Of a stretch of 64,000 nucleotides of DNA, positions 8,317 through 18,555 are shown in pieces; position 1 is the first letter of the stretch; every line of letters starts with the position of its first letter. The position numbers and the translations under genes are program-made. The stretch lies in NCBI GenBank assembly GCA_037440065.1, contig JBBIUV010000016.1, positions 62,001 to 126,000 of the forward strand, read 5' to 3'. The notes under the pieces were generated by a model that did no database searches, was not told where the DNA came from, and saw nothing but the letters and a program-made list of their open reading frames with translations. This DNA is from UBA1563 sp037440065. GTDB lineage: Bacteria; Bacteroidota; Ignavibacteria; Ignavibacteriales; Ignavibacteriaceae.

Positions 8317-9078
8317 ATGAAAAATCTGATAATAATATTAACCGCATTTATTATAGCATTTGCCGGGTGCAAAGATAAAATTACTCAACCTCCGGAATTC
8401 AGCAACAAAAATCTACTCCACAAAACCTATTCCGACCCCAATTCAAAAACCTACACCGAATATCTTTACAATTCTTCCTACAAACTGATAACAGTTAAAA
8501 GTTACAATAATGGTGCCTTGGAGCGAACCACAGATTATGAATACGATAAAGACCAAAAAATTATCAAAGAAAGTACTTTTCATACTTATTTTGGCGAGCC
8601 CGAATATGCCTACTTAACAAACGAATATGACGGACAAGGTCAATTAACAAAGTCCTTTGCATACTTAAGAATGAGCGATGGCTCCTATGAACATAGATCT
8701 ACAATCATCCATACCTATGATGATAAGAAAAGATTAATAACAGCAAGTATCTTCAATACCGACAGTGTAAAAACAAAGTATACCGAATTAATTTATAATA
8801 ATGATGGAAATGTGGTTGAAACAAATTTTTATCAAGACAATAAATTGTCATTTAATGATAAATATGAATATGACAAAATGAACAATCCTTTAAAGTTGAG
8901 CTCGGCTTATATTTCCTGTTATACTATTAGCAAAAATAACGTAGTGAAGCATACACAAATAAACTATATGATTGGGAATGACAATAGTATTCAAGAATAC
9001 GCGTATGAATATAATCCAAGTCAATATCCCATTAGTTATAGTTACCGTACGCAAAAATTTTATTTTGAATATTATTAA
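8317..9078 (+). CDS. Lipoprotein with YD/RHS-like repeats
   Basis: 253 residues. The signal peptide ends in FAGC, a lipobox, so this is a predicted lipoprotein. The mature part is a series of Tyr-Asp-rich strand-turn units (DYEYDKDQKIIKES, NEYDGQGQLTKSF, HTYDDKKRLITAS, LIYNNDGNVVETN, YEYDKMNNPLKLS). These resemble the YD repeats of RHS proteins or DUF4595-type proteins, which form beta-barrel or sheet shells. It has no toxin domain at the C-terminus, so it is not a full RHS toxin. It is a third exported protein in the same cargo island. Its own start has only a weak ribosome site. The function is unknown. Confidence 0.75.
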   Translation: MKNLIIILTAFIIAFAGCKDKITQPPEFSNKNLLHKTYSDPNSKTYTEYLYNSSYKLITVKSYNNGALERTTDYEYDKDQKIIKESTFHTYFGEPEYAYLTNEYDGQGQLTKSFAYLRMSDGSYEHRSTIIHTYDDKKRLITASIFNTDSVKTKYTELIYNNDGNVVETNFYQDNKLSFNDKYEYDKMNNPLKLSSAYISCYTISKNNVVKHTQINYMIGNDNSIQEYAYEYNPSQYPISYSYRTQKFYFEYY

Positions 9079-9233
9079 AACCATGGAAGTAGAATAAACT
9101 CTTAGCATAGAAAAGAAGCAAGTATAAAATAGCTCATGTAAATAAAATATTAAAAATTTATAACACCGTTATTCATGCAGATACTGATCGATAATGCCGT
9201 GATGCACTTATATAAAACATTTTGGAGGAAAAA

Positions 9234-12200
9234 ATGAAGAAAAAAGTAATTAGTATCCTGACTGAAACTATTGTACTCACTTTATTTATTGCGCAATTAG
9301 GTTTCGCGCAAAACAATATAAAAACATGGACACAAACCACAGCTTTAGATTTTGGTTCGAATAAACTTAGCGACTTAATTATTACTAATGTAAACGGTGG
9401 GGAAGTTCAACTTCCTTCTTGCTTAAACAAAAAAGTTGAAGATCACATCGATAATTCAATTTTTCGTTTTGTAGCTAAAGACGGAGCTGGAAATTTTATT
9501 AGAACATGGACACAAGGCAATAACATTTTTGTTAAAAAATATTCGGTGGATGGGAAAGAATTGACGAAATCAATTCAAGTAAATGAAATTGAAGGTGTCG
9601 CTGGAGATGCAGGAGGAAGTAGAGCAGCTATCTTCGATGATGGAACCTATTGCGTTGTTTGGGTTAATTATACTTCGATTGTTGGACAATATGCCGATAT
9701 GTACGGACAAATCTTTCGAGACGACTCCATTAAAGTTGGGAGCAATTTTAAAATAAATGAAAAATATAATGCAAGTGCCAGTATTCCGGTAACTCTTGCT
9801 AATGATACAGACAATAACTTCTGGATTTTTTATTCACAAAGAATTTCTCAAACCGAGAATAAAATACACATTCAAAAACGGAATAAAAACGGGGAAAAAA
9901 TAGGAGAGACTTTTTTACTAAACCAACAAAGTCTTACCAATGATGAACTACAACCTGCTATTACTAAAATTCAACAAGGATTTTATATCGCTTGGATAGG
10001 GGCAAATGGGAATATAAGTACCGGTCTAGATATTTATTTAAGGCGTTTTTATTCAGATGGAACACCACGAAATTCTTTAGAAAAAATTAACGATGATATC
10101 GGGTCAAACGCCCAGTTTCAACCAAATCTTTGTACAGACAATAACAAGAATTTATTTATTGTTTGGGGTGATGAGAGAAATTCCAATAACAGTGTAGCCT
10201 ATAAAATTTATGGACAAATTATTGACAGTACAGGATCGAAGATAGGGACAAATTTAAGGTTAGAGAAATCTCCATATGGGGATAATCGTGAGCCCGATAT
10301 TCAATTTAACGGTAATGATTTTATCTTATCGTGGAGATCTTGGGATGCAGATAATAGAGTTTACAGAACATTTTCGAATCAATGGAATTTTAAACCTACA
10401 TTTTATGGTGAGATGACATCGATAATTTTCGAAACAGGAGAAAGGGGAACAATTTATAAAAACCTAAACTGGCAGACCGTAACATCGCCAAATGCTCAAA
10501 TCAAACTCCAATTGCGTTCTGGAAATAGTGGGGAAGAGATAGAAAACTCCGAATGGCGCGGACCAACAGACTCATCCGACTTTTATTATAACAACTTTGG
10601 TGGAGTAATTAATGCGTTCCATCAGGGGGATAAATTAATCCAGTACAAAGCAATATTCACTTCGTTGCTAGGTAATTCATCAATTCTTAATTCAGTAAGT
10701 ATTGATTATGCCTCAATGGATACAATTCCACCAGCTGCACCCAAAAATCTTACAGCAACAGCTGCGCATTCAAGCGTACTCTTAAAATGGGAGCCAAATA
10801 TTGATGAGGATGTTTCTCAATACGTTATCTATAGAGGAACGAAGAGCATGCAATATGATAGCGTATGGAAGGAAATTGTATCAACGAACTCAGTTAGATT
10901 TAAAGATACTACAGCGATAAATGGTTTTACATATTATTATGCAATCACTGCCATGGACTCAAGTCATAATGAAAGCCCTATATCAAATGAAGTTTCATGT
11001 ATTCCCTTTGGTGTTAATATCTACGTTAGTGAGAATGGGAAAGAAAATGGTGACGGCGCAGCGGAGAATCCCTTTTTAACAATTGAAGAAGGGATGAAGC
11101 TTGCAAAATATGGAGACACTATAAGAGTCTTACCCGGAATATATAAAGAAACGGTCAATATGAGATACGGGGTCTCATTAATAGGGACCAATGCACATGA
11201 ATGCAAAATTGTGGGTGAAGTAAATGCCGCAGACAGTTGTATCTTAAAAGGGTTCACTTTTTCAAATACCATTACGTGTAATGCTGTATCACTAGTGATA
11301 ACTGAAAATATAATTCAAGCTGCAACGAATTTTTCTGCCGGTATTAACTTGATTAATAAAGATTCGGTGATAATAACAAAAAATTACATTTCCGAAAGTT
11401 ATGTTGGCATTAATATGGCAAATTCTAGTAGCGCAATGATTCGAAACAATGTTATTGTGGCAAAAGATGTAGGCATCAATATCAATCTTTTTTCTAGCGC
11501 AACGATAACCAATAATACCATTATTGCTTCAAATTTATCTTGCATCAATGGCGGATTATCTACAACCGCTACAATAGAAAACAATATTCTTGTCGGACTT
11601 GACAACCAAAAAGTTGCCGCCATCTCAAACGTATTCTCAGAACCCATAATCGTAAATTTTAATGACATCTGGAGTACTAACCAATATTCTTTGATAGGAA
11701 TGGCAAACAAAAACCTTAATCCTTTATTTGTTAATGAAGCGATTCAAAACTATCAGCTTCTCCCAAATTCACCATGCAAAGATGCCGGAAGCCCTTTCTC
11801 AAAATTCAATGATAGGGATGGTTCAAGAAATGATATGGGAGCTTTTGGCGGACCGGATCCGATTGAAGAAAGTGTAACTACTCAATTAACAAAATCCATT
11901 ATGATCTCGAAACTCTCAGCAAATCCAGGAGATACGGTATCCGCATTTGTTAGTTTTGACAACCCCAACGGAATAGTAAAAGCTGAGTTTTCATTGCGAT
12001 ATGATAACTCAATAATAGAATTTATTAAAGCTGAACTTACAGAAGCAACGCAAGGGTTTTTATTACAAATAAATACAACCGGATCAGATGAAGTTCATTT
12101 TTTACTATCATCAGATTCTTCGCTCAATTCTACTCAAAAAGAAATCTTAGTGTTGAAATTTTTAGTTAATCAAAATGCAAAATCAAACGATGCATCTACC

Positions 12201-14111
12201 TTAACATTAAAAAACATTTCATTGTACGACATGGAGATGAAAGAAATCTTCTTAAGAAGCAAAACTGATGGAGTAATTATAGTCAACACTTATACGGATA
12301 AACCTAATTTTATTTTTGTAAATAGTGAAAATGGTAATTATGAAGATGGAAGCAGAGCAAATCCGTATAATACGATCATGGAAGCTGTGAATCATGCGAT
12401 CTCGGGGGATACTATTATTGTTGCAGGCGGGAATTATTATGAGTCGATAACAATGAAAGAAGGCATTTATCTTATTGGCAGCGGAGCCTTAGCGACAAAT
12501 ATCATTGTAACGCAAACAAATACGGCGGTGGTTTTTAATAACATTACTAAAGCTGAAATCAGCGGTTTTACAATCCGAACCGACGCCAATTATATTCCGA
12601 TGAGTCCTTTGCTTTTGTGCGACGCATCCTCTCCGGTAATTAGAAATAATTGCATGGCATGTCCATTTCCTCCGGGAGATGCTTTTTTCTTTATTATAAA
12701 TAACTCGAATCCCTTGATTGAAAATAATTATATCAATAACGTGTTGATTGATGTCATTAATTCAAACTCAACTATAAAAAACAATGTAATTGATAACTCA
12801 AATTTCAAAAGTATTAGCAGTCGAAATGCATCAAATTCTACAATAAGTGGCAATACGCTTACCGGTACGCTGGAAGTTAGCAACGCTAGTGCAGTAATAA
12901 GAAACAATAAATTGATAACAAAACCACCGACCGGAGAAATAGGAATTATTTTGGGGAGTGCATCGAATAGTAGTATTAGCAACAATATCATTGTAGATAG
13001 TACGAAATTTGGAACCGGAATATCAATGACAAATTCGTCCAATATTTCGGTAACGAACAACACCATTTTATCACACGGGAAAGGCATTACAGAAAAGGGT
13101 TCTACTGCCACTTTTAATAATAACATTATATCAGGCAATAGTGATTATGGAATACAAATATCAAATACCTCTCAACTGAATTACAATGATGTTTGGGGGA
13201 ATTATTTTAATTATGGAGGAATTGATCCCGGAGTGAACGATATTTCACAAAACCCAATGTTTGTGGATTCGGCAAAAGGGAACTTTAGATTATTATCAAT
13301 ATCTCCATGTATCAATGCAGGGAATCCCGATGTAACGTATAATGACCTTGATGGGACAAGGAATGACATCGGCGCATACGGAGGTCCATATGCTGATTCA
13401 AGTCAGTTAAGAAGTAATGAAAGCTCCATAAGCATAGATTCATTAACAGCTTCAGTATCTGATACCGTTCAAGTTGTTATGCAAGCGAAAAAAATAAAAG
13501 GAATCGCGCAATTCAACATCGCACTGTCATACGATCCTTCAATGGTAAAAATCATCGATGCAAAGACCATAACTGCTGCTAAATCATTTACATTAGAAAT
13601 GCGGAACCAAAATCCAGGTTCAATAAATTTAATTTTACGCAACAGTAAAGGAGTTGCAGTTGATGAAGGTGAGCTAATAGAATTATCTTTTGTGATAAGG
13701 TCAAATAAAACCGCTGGTACTGAATTAAAGTTTGATAGTGTGAATGTGGTGGAGGAAAATTCAACTCAACATAAAATTTCTGATTTGAATAATTGTAAAA
13801 TCAATATTTCACCGACAGGGATAATTGATGAAATAAATTCCCAATCAGTGGATTTTTCACTTTATCAAAACTATCCTAATCCATTTAACCCGTCAACAAA
13901 AATTAGGTATGAGATACCAACAGCAACCAAAGTAACAATAAAAATCTATAGCATCTTAGGCAAAGAAGTTGAAACATTATTTGAAGGGGAAAGATTGCCA
14001 GGTAAATATTCGTTGGAATGGAATGCAAAAAATTATTCAAGCGGCGTGTATTTCTATAACCTTAAAGCCGGGAATTTTGTTCAGACAAAAAAAATGATTT
14101 TGATCAAGTAG
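9234..14111 (+). CDS. Giant secreted protein: FN3, two beta-helix plus cohesin units, T9SS domain
   Basis: 1625 residues from the ATG at 9234, which has GGAGGAAAAA directly upstream; a TTG twelve bases earlier is in frame but less likely. Order: signal peptide; an N-terminal beta-propeller-like region (repeated GNDFILSW/NNFWIFYS strands, about 30-400); a fibronectin type III domain (PPAAPKNLTATAAHSSVLLK); a right-handed beta-helix opened by the DUF1565-type text INIYVSENGKENGDGAAENP; a cohesin-like domain (about 885-1020); a second beta-helix opened by NFIFVNSENGNYEDGSRANP; a second cohesin-like domain; and a terminal NYPNPFNPSTKIRYEI sorting domain. The beta-helix plus cohesin pair is duplicated within the protein. 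A polysaccharide-binding, adhesive or scaffolding role fits, but no catalytic site is seen. It ends at a bidirectional terminator. Confidence 0.88.
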   Translation: MKKKVISILTETIVLTLFIAQLGFAQNNIKTWTQTTALDFGSNKLSDLIITNVNGGEVQLPSCLNKKVEDHIDNSIFRFVAKDGAGNFIRTWTQGNNIFVKKYSVDGKELTKSIQVNEIEGVAGDAGGSRAAIFDDGTYCVVWVNYTSIVGQYADMYGQIFRDDSIKVGSNFKINEKYNASASIPVTLANDTDNNFWIFYSQRISQTENKIHIQKRNKNGEKIGETFLLNQQSLTNDELQPAITKIQQGFYIAWIGANGNISTGLDIYLRRFYSDGTPRNSLEKINDDIGSNAQFQPNLCTDNNKNLFIVWGDERNSNNSVAYKIYGQIIDSTGSKIGTNLRLEKSPYGDNREPDIQFNGNDFILSWRSWDADNRVYRTFSNQWNFKPTFYGEMTSIIFETGERGTIYKNLNWQTVTSPNAQIKLQLRSGNSGEEIENSEWRGPTDSSDFYYNNFGGVINAFHQGDKLIQYKAIFTSLLGNSSILNSVSIDYASMDTIPPAAPKNLTATAAHSSVLLKWEPNIDEDVSQYVIYRGTKSMQYDSVWKEIVSTNSVRFKDTTAINGFTYYYAITAMDSSHNESPISNEVSCIPFGVNIYVSENGKENGDGAAENPFLTIEEGMKLAKYGDTIRVLPGIYKETVNMRYGVSLIGTNAHECKIVGEVNAADSCILKGFTFSNTITCNAVSLVITENIIQAATNFSAGINLINKDSVIITKNYISESYVGINMANSSSAMIRNNVIVAKDVGININLFSSATITNNTIIASNLSCINGGLSTTATIENNILVGLDNQKVAAISNVFSEPIIVNFNDIWSTNQYSLIGMANKNLNPLFVNEAIQNYQLLPNSPCKDAGSPFSKFNDRDGSRNDMGAFGGPDPIEESVTTQLTKSIMISKLSANPGDTVSAFVSFDNPNGIVKAEFSLRYDNSIIEFIKAELTEATQGFLLQINTTGSDEVHFLLSSDSSLNSTQKEILVLKFLVNQNAKSNDASTLTLKNISLYDMEMKEIFLRSKTDGVIIVNTYTDKPNFIFVNSENGNYEDGSRANPYNTIMEAVNHAISGDTIIVAGGNYYESITMKEGIYLIGSGALATNIIVTQTNTAVVFNNITKAEISGFTIRTDANYIPMSPLLLCDASSPVIRNNCMACPFPPGDAFFFIINNSNPLIENNYINNVLIDVINSNSTIKNNVIDNSNFKSISSRNASNSTISGNTLTGTLEVSNASAVIRNNKLITKPPTGEIGIILGSASNSSISNNIIVDSTKFGTGISMTNSSNISVTNNTILSHGKGITEKGSTATFNNNIISGNSDYGIQISNTSQLNYNDVWGNYFNYGGIDPGVNDISQNPMFVDSAKGNFRLLSISPCINAGNPDVTYNDLDGTRNDIGAYGGPYADSSQLRSNESSISIDSLTASVSDTVQVVMQAKKIKGIAQFNIALSYDPSMVKIIDAKTITAAKSFTLEMRNQNPGSINLILRNSKGVAVDEGELIELSFVIRSNKTAGTELKFDSVNVVEENSTQHKISDLNNCKINISPTGIIDEINSQSVDFSLYQNYPNPFNPSTKIRYEIPTATKVTIKIYSILGKEVETLFEGERLPGKYSLEWNAKNYSSGVYFYNLKAGNFVQTKKMILIK

Positions 14112-14151
14112 AATTCATTAGTCAGAATTCAGAATAAAAGAAATAAAAGAA

Positions 14152-14176
14152 ATCCCTCAGAGATGAGGGATTTTTT
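14152..14176. terminator. Bidirectional terminator between convergent units
   Basis: ATCCCTCA, loop GAGA, TGAGGGAT (14152-14171), then six T on the plus strand. The reverse strand also has a T-rich tail. It separates the rightward cargo island from the leftward structural operon. Confidence 0.9.
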
Positions 14177-14189
14177 ATATGGATCTAAG

Positions 14190-15659
14190 TTAAATTCTCA
14201 CTGCATCGATCGTTGTTGAATCATCCACAATATCATAATGGATCCCAACAGGAGAATAAAGTCGGTCATGATAACCAATAGACTGAGTGAAATCGAAATC
14301 AACAGAATCAACTAGGAAGTGATAGATTTTTCCGGAAGAGTAGATATTCAAATAATTATACCAAAGTTTAGCTAACAACTTTCTAAAAGTTTTGTAATCT
14401 GTTGCTGTTGAACTTTCTTTTGCAAAAATCACATGAAGCAACTTATTCTCTGCATCCATAACTTTAAAAGGTGAAGATAAAATATACCTTGTAACCCCTT
14501 GATTAACCGCAAAATTCATGATCGTGACTAAGGCAATATTTTTATCAAAACCATTTGTTGTATCAGATTGCGTTCCGATCGTATAACTGAGGTGGCTATT
14601 TGCACTAACTTCAGTTACTCTGATCCATTCAAGCCTTTCAAAGTTGGTTTCAGTAGTGAAACTAAAAACTTTTCTATTGCCGTTAAAAGTTTTGTCCGTT
14701 CTGAATGATTTATTGATTGAAGCGAAAATAACTCTGTTGTGAGATACCGTTAAAGTAGCGAAAAAAGAAAAACAGAGTACCTTTAATAGATCATGAACCG
14801 ACATTGACCTTAATTCATTACCGGGATAAGTAATTGATCCCAAACGTTGTACAATATCTCTGACATTAAATAAAAGGTCATGTATCGTATATACCCCAAT
14901 ACTACCGGCTGCAAAAATTGTGTTTGGATCTGATGAAGTATGCGAATGAGCCGGATTGCTGTGAGCGCAAAAAACGAATTCATGTTCTATTGCGATATCC
15001 GATTGCTTCAGATTCGGAAAAGCAACTTGCAATAAATAGTAAAGATTTTCTTTCATGGAAAGAAAAGCGTCCGGAATTTCAAGTGCATCTGCTCGAACAG
15101 CTTTCAATCCTCTGACATCAGCTTTTTTTAATAATTCAATGTTAGGTTGAACCGACAAAGAAAAAAGTTTAGTGAAATCATCAAAAGCAAGAGACTTAGT
15201 ATAAATGTAACCGGAAAAGAAAGCTGTGTGATTATCCTCCAAAGGGAACACAAATTTTTCATGATCTTTGATGTGATAAAGATTAGCAGAAATAGGTTTT
15301 GTTAAATCTATCTTCAGTAGAACAGAAAGTGCAAATACAGAAAAATTTTGTTCTAAAAGCCATTCATTCAACATTGAATAATCATCAAAAATAGAGAGAT
15401 TCCAAATTCCCGGGATCACTAATTTATCATCAAAATTATAATTGAAATCGATCTTATCAATTTCATCTGGGAGATAGATATTATAATCCTTCCCGTTAAT
15501 GTAATAAATATTACTCGGATCGTATAGAGGGCAGACCAACTGTGGATTTTCGGGATTAACATAAACAATATCCGTGTAGATAATATCGAAAACCAATTGC
15601 AAATAATATTTCGGTGACTGAATGGTAGTGATGTTGAAATAAAGTTTGAAAGGCTGCAT
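14190..15659 (-). CDS. Putative tail tip or baseplate protein
   Basis: 489 residues. No family is recognised, but the place just downstream of the tape measure gene is where distal tail and baseplate hub proteins are normally encoded. The sequence is beta-rich, without signal peptide or membrane segments. The first 60 residues describe a strand-rich domain (MQPFKLYFNITTIQSPKYYL), and the C-terminal half (about 290-489) has the look of a hub domain (FNGNRKVFSFTTETNFERLE). Its start codon overlaps the stop of the tape measure gene, indicating coupled translation. It is the last gene of the structural operon. Confidence 0.6.
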   Translation of the reverse strand: MQPFKLYFNITTIQSPKYYLQLVFDIIYTDIVYVNPENPQLVCPLYDPSNIYYINGKDYNIYLPDEIDKIDFNYNFDDKLVIPGIWNLSIFDDYSMLNEWLLEQNFSVFALSVLLKIDLTKPISANLYHIKDHEKFVFPLEDNHTAFFSGYIYTKSLAFDDFTKLFSLSVQPNIELLKKADVRGLKAVRADALEIPDAFLSMKENLYYLLQVAFPNLKQSDIAIEHEFVFCAHSNPAHSHTSSDPNTIFAAGSIGVYTIHDLLFNVRDIVQRLGSITYPGNELRSMSVHDLLKVLCFSFFATLTVSHNRVIFASINKSFRTDKTFNGNRKVFSFTTETNFERLEWIRVTEVSANSHLSYTIGTQSDTTNGFDKNIALVTIMNFAVNQGVTRYILSSPFKVMDAENKLLHVIFAKESSTATDYKTFRKLLAKLWYNYLNIYSSGKIYHFLVDSVDFDFTQSIGYHDRLYSPVGIHYDIVDDSTTIDAVRI

Positions 15660-17485
15660 TAATAAAGTTCTTCCATCATTTGCTTATTTTGATCTAATTT
15701 AAGATTGAGTTTGTGCATAGAAACATCGAAATTGCCTTGAATAATTGGCTGTACATAAATAATTTTTTGACTGTTCATCTGATCCAGGGGAACGACCGCT
15801 TCCGGTCCAGCTTCCCCGATCATTGCGATTGTCGGTCTATTAACAACACCACCTTCGGCAAGAAAAGGAAGTACATAACCGGCAATACTCAAAGCAGTAT
15901 CAACCCAATTGCTATCATCGGACTTACCGCTGTTACCGGAAGATTTTTTGAACATAAATTCCATGGCACGATCGGAAAGTTCACTTCCGATTTTATTTAG
16001 TGCGGAATTTCTTATAGACAACCAAACAGCATCCCAACTGTTTTTAGCTCTGCGACTACCAACAATAAATTCATTCCACATAGTAGCAAAACCCGACTGC
16101 ATACCGGCATAAAGAGGATCGTGTTTCGCTTTGTACTGATATTCCAAAAGCAATGCAGCTTCAAGGTGCTGTTCCTCTAACTGATACAACATTTGATTTT
16201 TTCGAGTTTCATCTTGGATTTGAAAACGAACTAACTCTTTTTGTTGTTCATATTCAATGTCATTCATTTTCAAATGCTTCTGAAGCGAATCATCACTTAA
16301 AGAGATCCCGTTTTTATAAATGCTCAATTGCATTTGCTTCACATGAAATTCATACCTCTCATACGCTTGCCAATTACGGTCAAGTTCATCTTGAACAGCT
16401 TGCTCAGATTTTTTTTGTGCTTCAGCATCCAAATCCAAAAGATGTTGCGATTGCTGCCCGATCAATTGAACAGAACCGTCTTTTGAAGTTTTGCCGGTAG
16501 CAACATTCTTTTTCAGATAATCAAAATATGCTTCCTTTGTTAATGCACCTTTGCCTCCATCGTACAAACGGATCATTTCTTGAAAATCTTTGAAGATTTG
16601 AAGCTGATCCTTTCCGATCTGTTCAAAATCCTTTTCAAGATTTTCATAAAAAACTCTTTTAACATTGAAAAGTTCTGGTTGCTGCTCAGTGATACTATCC
16701 GTTAAAGATAAAATACCTTCTCGATATTTTGCAAAATCATCATCCGTCTTACCACTCAATAGAAAAATGTTCCGGTAGTTTTGAAGCTTCTTGAATAAAA
16801 TATCTTCCGGTTTCTCAACTTGCTTTGCCGCGAATTCAGATTGTTGCTGTTTGAAAAGTTCGATGTCTAATTCAAGCTGCTGCAATTTATTTACATCTTC
16901 TTCGTAATATTTATTGGTTTTATTCATCTTGAAAGTAGCAAGTTCTTTCTTCCAAAAGTCTCTGCGCATTTCCATTGTCTTTAATTTTTTAGCAGCGTAA
17001 TCTCCATCACTAGCCATAACCCTCTTTTCTAATTCGACTTCTTCTTGCAAAAGAGGGTTAATTTCTTGCCGGTACAGATCATCAGCGATCTGCCCTAAGT
17101 TATGATGAAGAACACTTTGCCCTTGCTGTAATGTTAAAAGTTTGCCAATAAAAGGAATACTACCTTTGAAATTTTCCCATGCTACATAAGAAGGATCATT
17201 CCACTTATCATTAGATTTAGGACTACCAACAATATTTTTGTTGTAATATTTTTTTATGTTCAAACCTTCATTATAAGCATCCTTAGCCTCGAAATAAGAA
17301 ATTGCTGTTTGTGAAACACTCTCAGTAATGTTATTATTAAGAATATTATTAAGTACTGATGTTTTCCTACGAAAATCTTCATTTTGTTTTTCTAAAGTCT
17401 GAGAGTATGTAGTAATCATTTTAAGATTACTATTCTCAACCTTTTCCAGATTTTCAAGAGCCAAATCTCTTTTACTTTTAGCCAT
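15659..17485 (-). CDS. Tail tape measure protein
   Basis: 608 residues, mostly long charged helices predicted to be coiled coil (about 1-500). The C-terminus carries the segment found in many tape measure proteins: AEGGVVNRPTIAMIGEAGPE beginning near residue 543, followed by AVVPLDQM. The protein sets tail length during assembly. Using the usual rule of about 0.15 nm per residue, the tail would be near 90 nm, a modest siphovirus-like tail; this is inference. It is followed by the baseplate-like gene with an overlap and preceded two bases upstream by the small DUF1617-like gene. There is no visible transglycosylase or peptidase domain. Confidence 0.9.
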   Translation of the reverse strand: MAKSKRDLALENLEKVENSNLKMITTYSQTLEKQNEDFRRKTSVLNNILNNNITESVSQTAISYFEAKDAYNEGLNIKKYYNKNIVGSPKSNDKWNDPSYVAWENFKGSIPFIGKLLTLQQGQSVLHHNLGQIADDLYRQEINPLLQEEVELEKRVMASDGDYAAKKLKTMEMRRDFWKKELATFKMNKTNKYYEEDVNKLQQLELDIELFKQQQSEFAAKQVEKPEDILFKKLQNYRNIFLLSGKTDDDFAKYREGILSLTDSITEQQPELFNVKRVFYENLEKDFEQIGKDQLQIFKDFQEMIRLYDGGKGALTKEAYFDYLKKNVATGKTSKDGSVQLIGQQSQHLLDLDAEAQKKSEQAVQDELDRNWQAYERYEFHVKQMQLSIYKNGISLSDDSLQKHLKMNDIEYEQQKELVRFQIQDETRKNQMLYQLEEQHLEAALLLEYQYKAKHDPLYAGMQSGFATMWNEFIVGSRRAKNSWDAVWLSIRNSALNKIGSELSDRAMEFMFKKSSGNSGKSDDSNWVDTALSIAGYVLPFLAEGGVVNRPTIAMIGEAGPEAVVPLDQMNSQKIIYVQPIIQGNFDVSMHKLNLKLDQNKQMMEELY

Positions 17486-17486
17486 A

Positions 17487-17855
17487 TTATTTATCTTCGA
17501 TTAACCAATTAAGTGTAATTAAATCATTTACGCTAAGTTTTGCTTGGGCGAAATTGTCAATAGAAAACTTCTTCGATTGAATTTCAACTTCAATGCGGTA
17601 AAGTTCTCCAATATCGTTTAAGAATTTCGGCATATTTTTTTCGGTAACAGACAATTCCTTACCAGGTTTCGGTTTACCGGAATATTGTTTAACAAGTTCA
17701 ATTCGTTTGGCTTCCAAAGCATCTAATTCTTTTTGAATTAATTGAACCGATTTTCCTAACTTGAATGAAACAACAACCGGAAGAGGTTGAGCTACCAAAC
17801 TTTTTAATGCTTCTTCGCTGTTTTTTAATTGACCTAAAGTGACTTTAAGGCTCAT
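17487..17855 (-). CDS. DUF1617-like phage tail-region protein
   Basis: 122 residues. The pattern LPVVVSFKLGKSVQLIQKEL, followed by EAKRIELVKQYSGKPK and ending in a Leu-Asn-Trp-Leu-Ile-Glu, resembles the small DUF1617-type proteins of phages, which are encoded in the structural or tail region and are mainly helical. Their exact role is not settled. The gene ends two bases before the tape measure start and so is probably translated with it. Confidence 0.6.
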   Translation of the reverse strand: MSLKVTLGQLKNSEEALKSLVAQPLPVVVSFKLGKSVQLIQKELDALEAKRIELVKQYSGKPKPGKELSVTEKNMPKFLNDIGELYRIEVEIQSKKFSIDNFAQAKLSVNDLITLNWLIEDK

Positions 17856-17892
17856 AGTATTTGTTCCTTTTGTGATTGTGAGTAAAAAAAAA

Positions 17893-18543
17893 TTAAACTA
17901 AAGTTGCACCGGTAAGTATTCCTTTTGAAAAAACAAGATTGTAGAAATCGCCAATATTGTCTTGGAATACAGCCGAAAAATTTTGTCCGGTATTTGCTCC
18001 GACTTTGATATTTGTTGTATTAAAAACAAAATCCGTAGCAGAAATAGAAGTGTGTATAGTAGTTCCACCGTCTGCAGAGAATAATATCTTCTGACTACCA
18101 CGAACACAAAAATCATTCGCTGCAGAACCATAAATAAAAGCATTAGTGGCAAAAGAGACACCAATACCACCTTTATTTACTCCGGCATTTTGAATTAGAA
18201 TCGCCGAAAAAGTAGTTGCAGATGTTGAATTTACAGTAGCCAAAATATTACTGCCGGTGATTGTCAAATTCCCGCTCGCGCTGATCGTTCCGATATTCAA
18301 GAGATTTCTTGAACTATCAATTACGCTTGTAGCACCAATACTCAATGAAGAAAAATTTGGAGTTGATGAAACCGAAACCGTGACATCACCGGTTCCGGTA
18401 TCAACTCCGGTGGAAGAAATAGAAATATTTGTTCCGGCAATCAACCGGCGAATTAAGGCTTCGCCGGTTGTAGTAATATTAACATCACTGCGTTTAACAC
18501 CGCCGTCTTTTATTTGTTCCGATTTTACAGAAGTTCTTGGCAA
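17893..18543 (-). CDS. Putative tail fibre or receptor-binding protein
   Basis: 216 residues, low in charge and rich in Ser, Thr, Gly, Asn and Val, with strand-turn text such as GTISASGNLTITGSNILATV. This composition is typical of trimeric phage fibres. The N-terminal part (MPRTSVKSEQIKDGGVKRSD) resembles the particle-attachment end of fibres, and the body probably forms beta-helix or shaft repeats. It lies between the long fibre gene and the tape measure block. No chaperone or peptidase domain is seen. Confidence 0.65.
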   Translation of the reverse strand: MPRTSVKSEQIKDGGVKRSDVNITTTGEALIRRLIAGTNISISSTGVDTGTGDVTVSVSSTPNFSSLSIGATSVIDSSRNLLNIGTISASGNLTITGSNILATVNSTSATTFSAILIQNAGVNKGGIGVSFATNAFIYGSAANDFCVRGSQKILFSADGGTTIHTSISATDFVFNTTNIKVGANTGQNFSAVFQDNIGDFYNLVFSKGILTGATLV

Positions 18544-18555
18544 TGGAAAACCTTC

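Noticed and set aside
11021..13138. Minus-strand frames within the giant secreted protein gene
   Set aside because: They are shadows of a long, clearly coding plus-strand frame.
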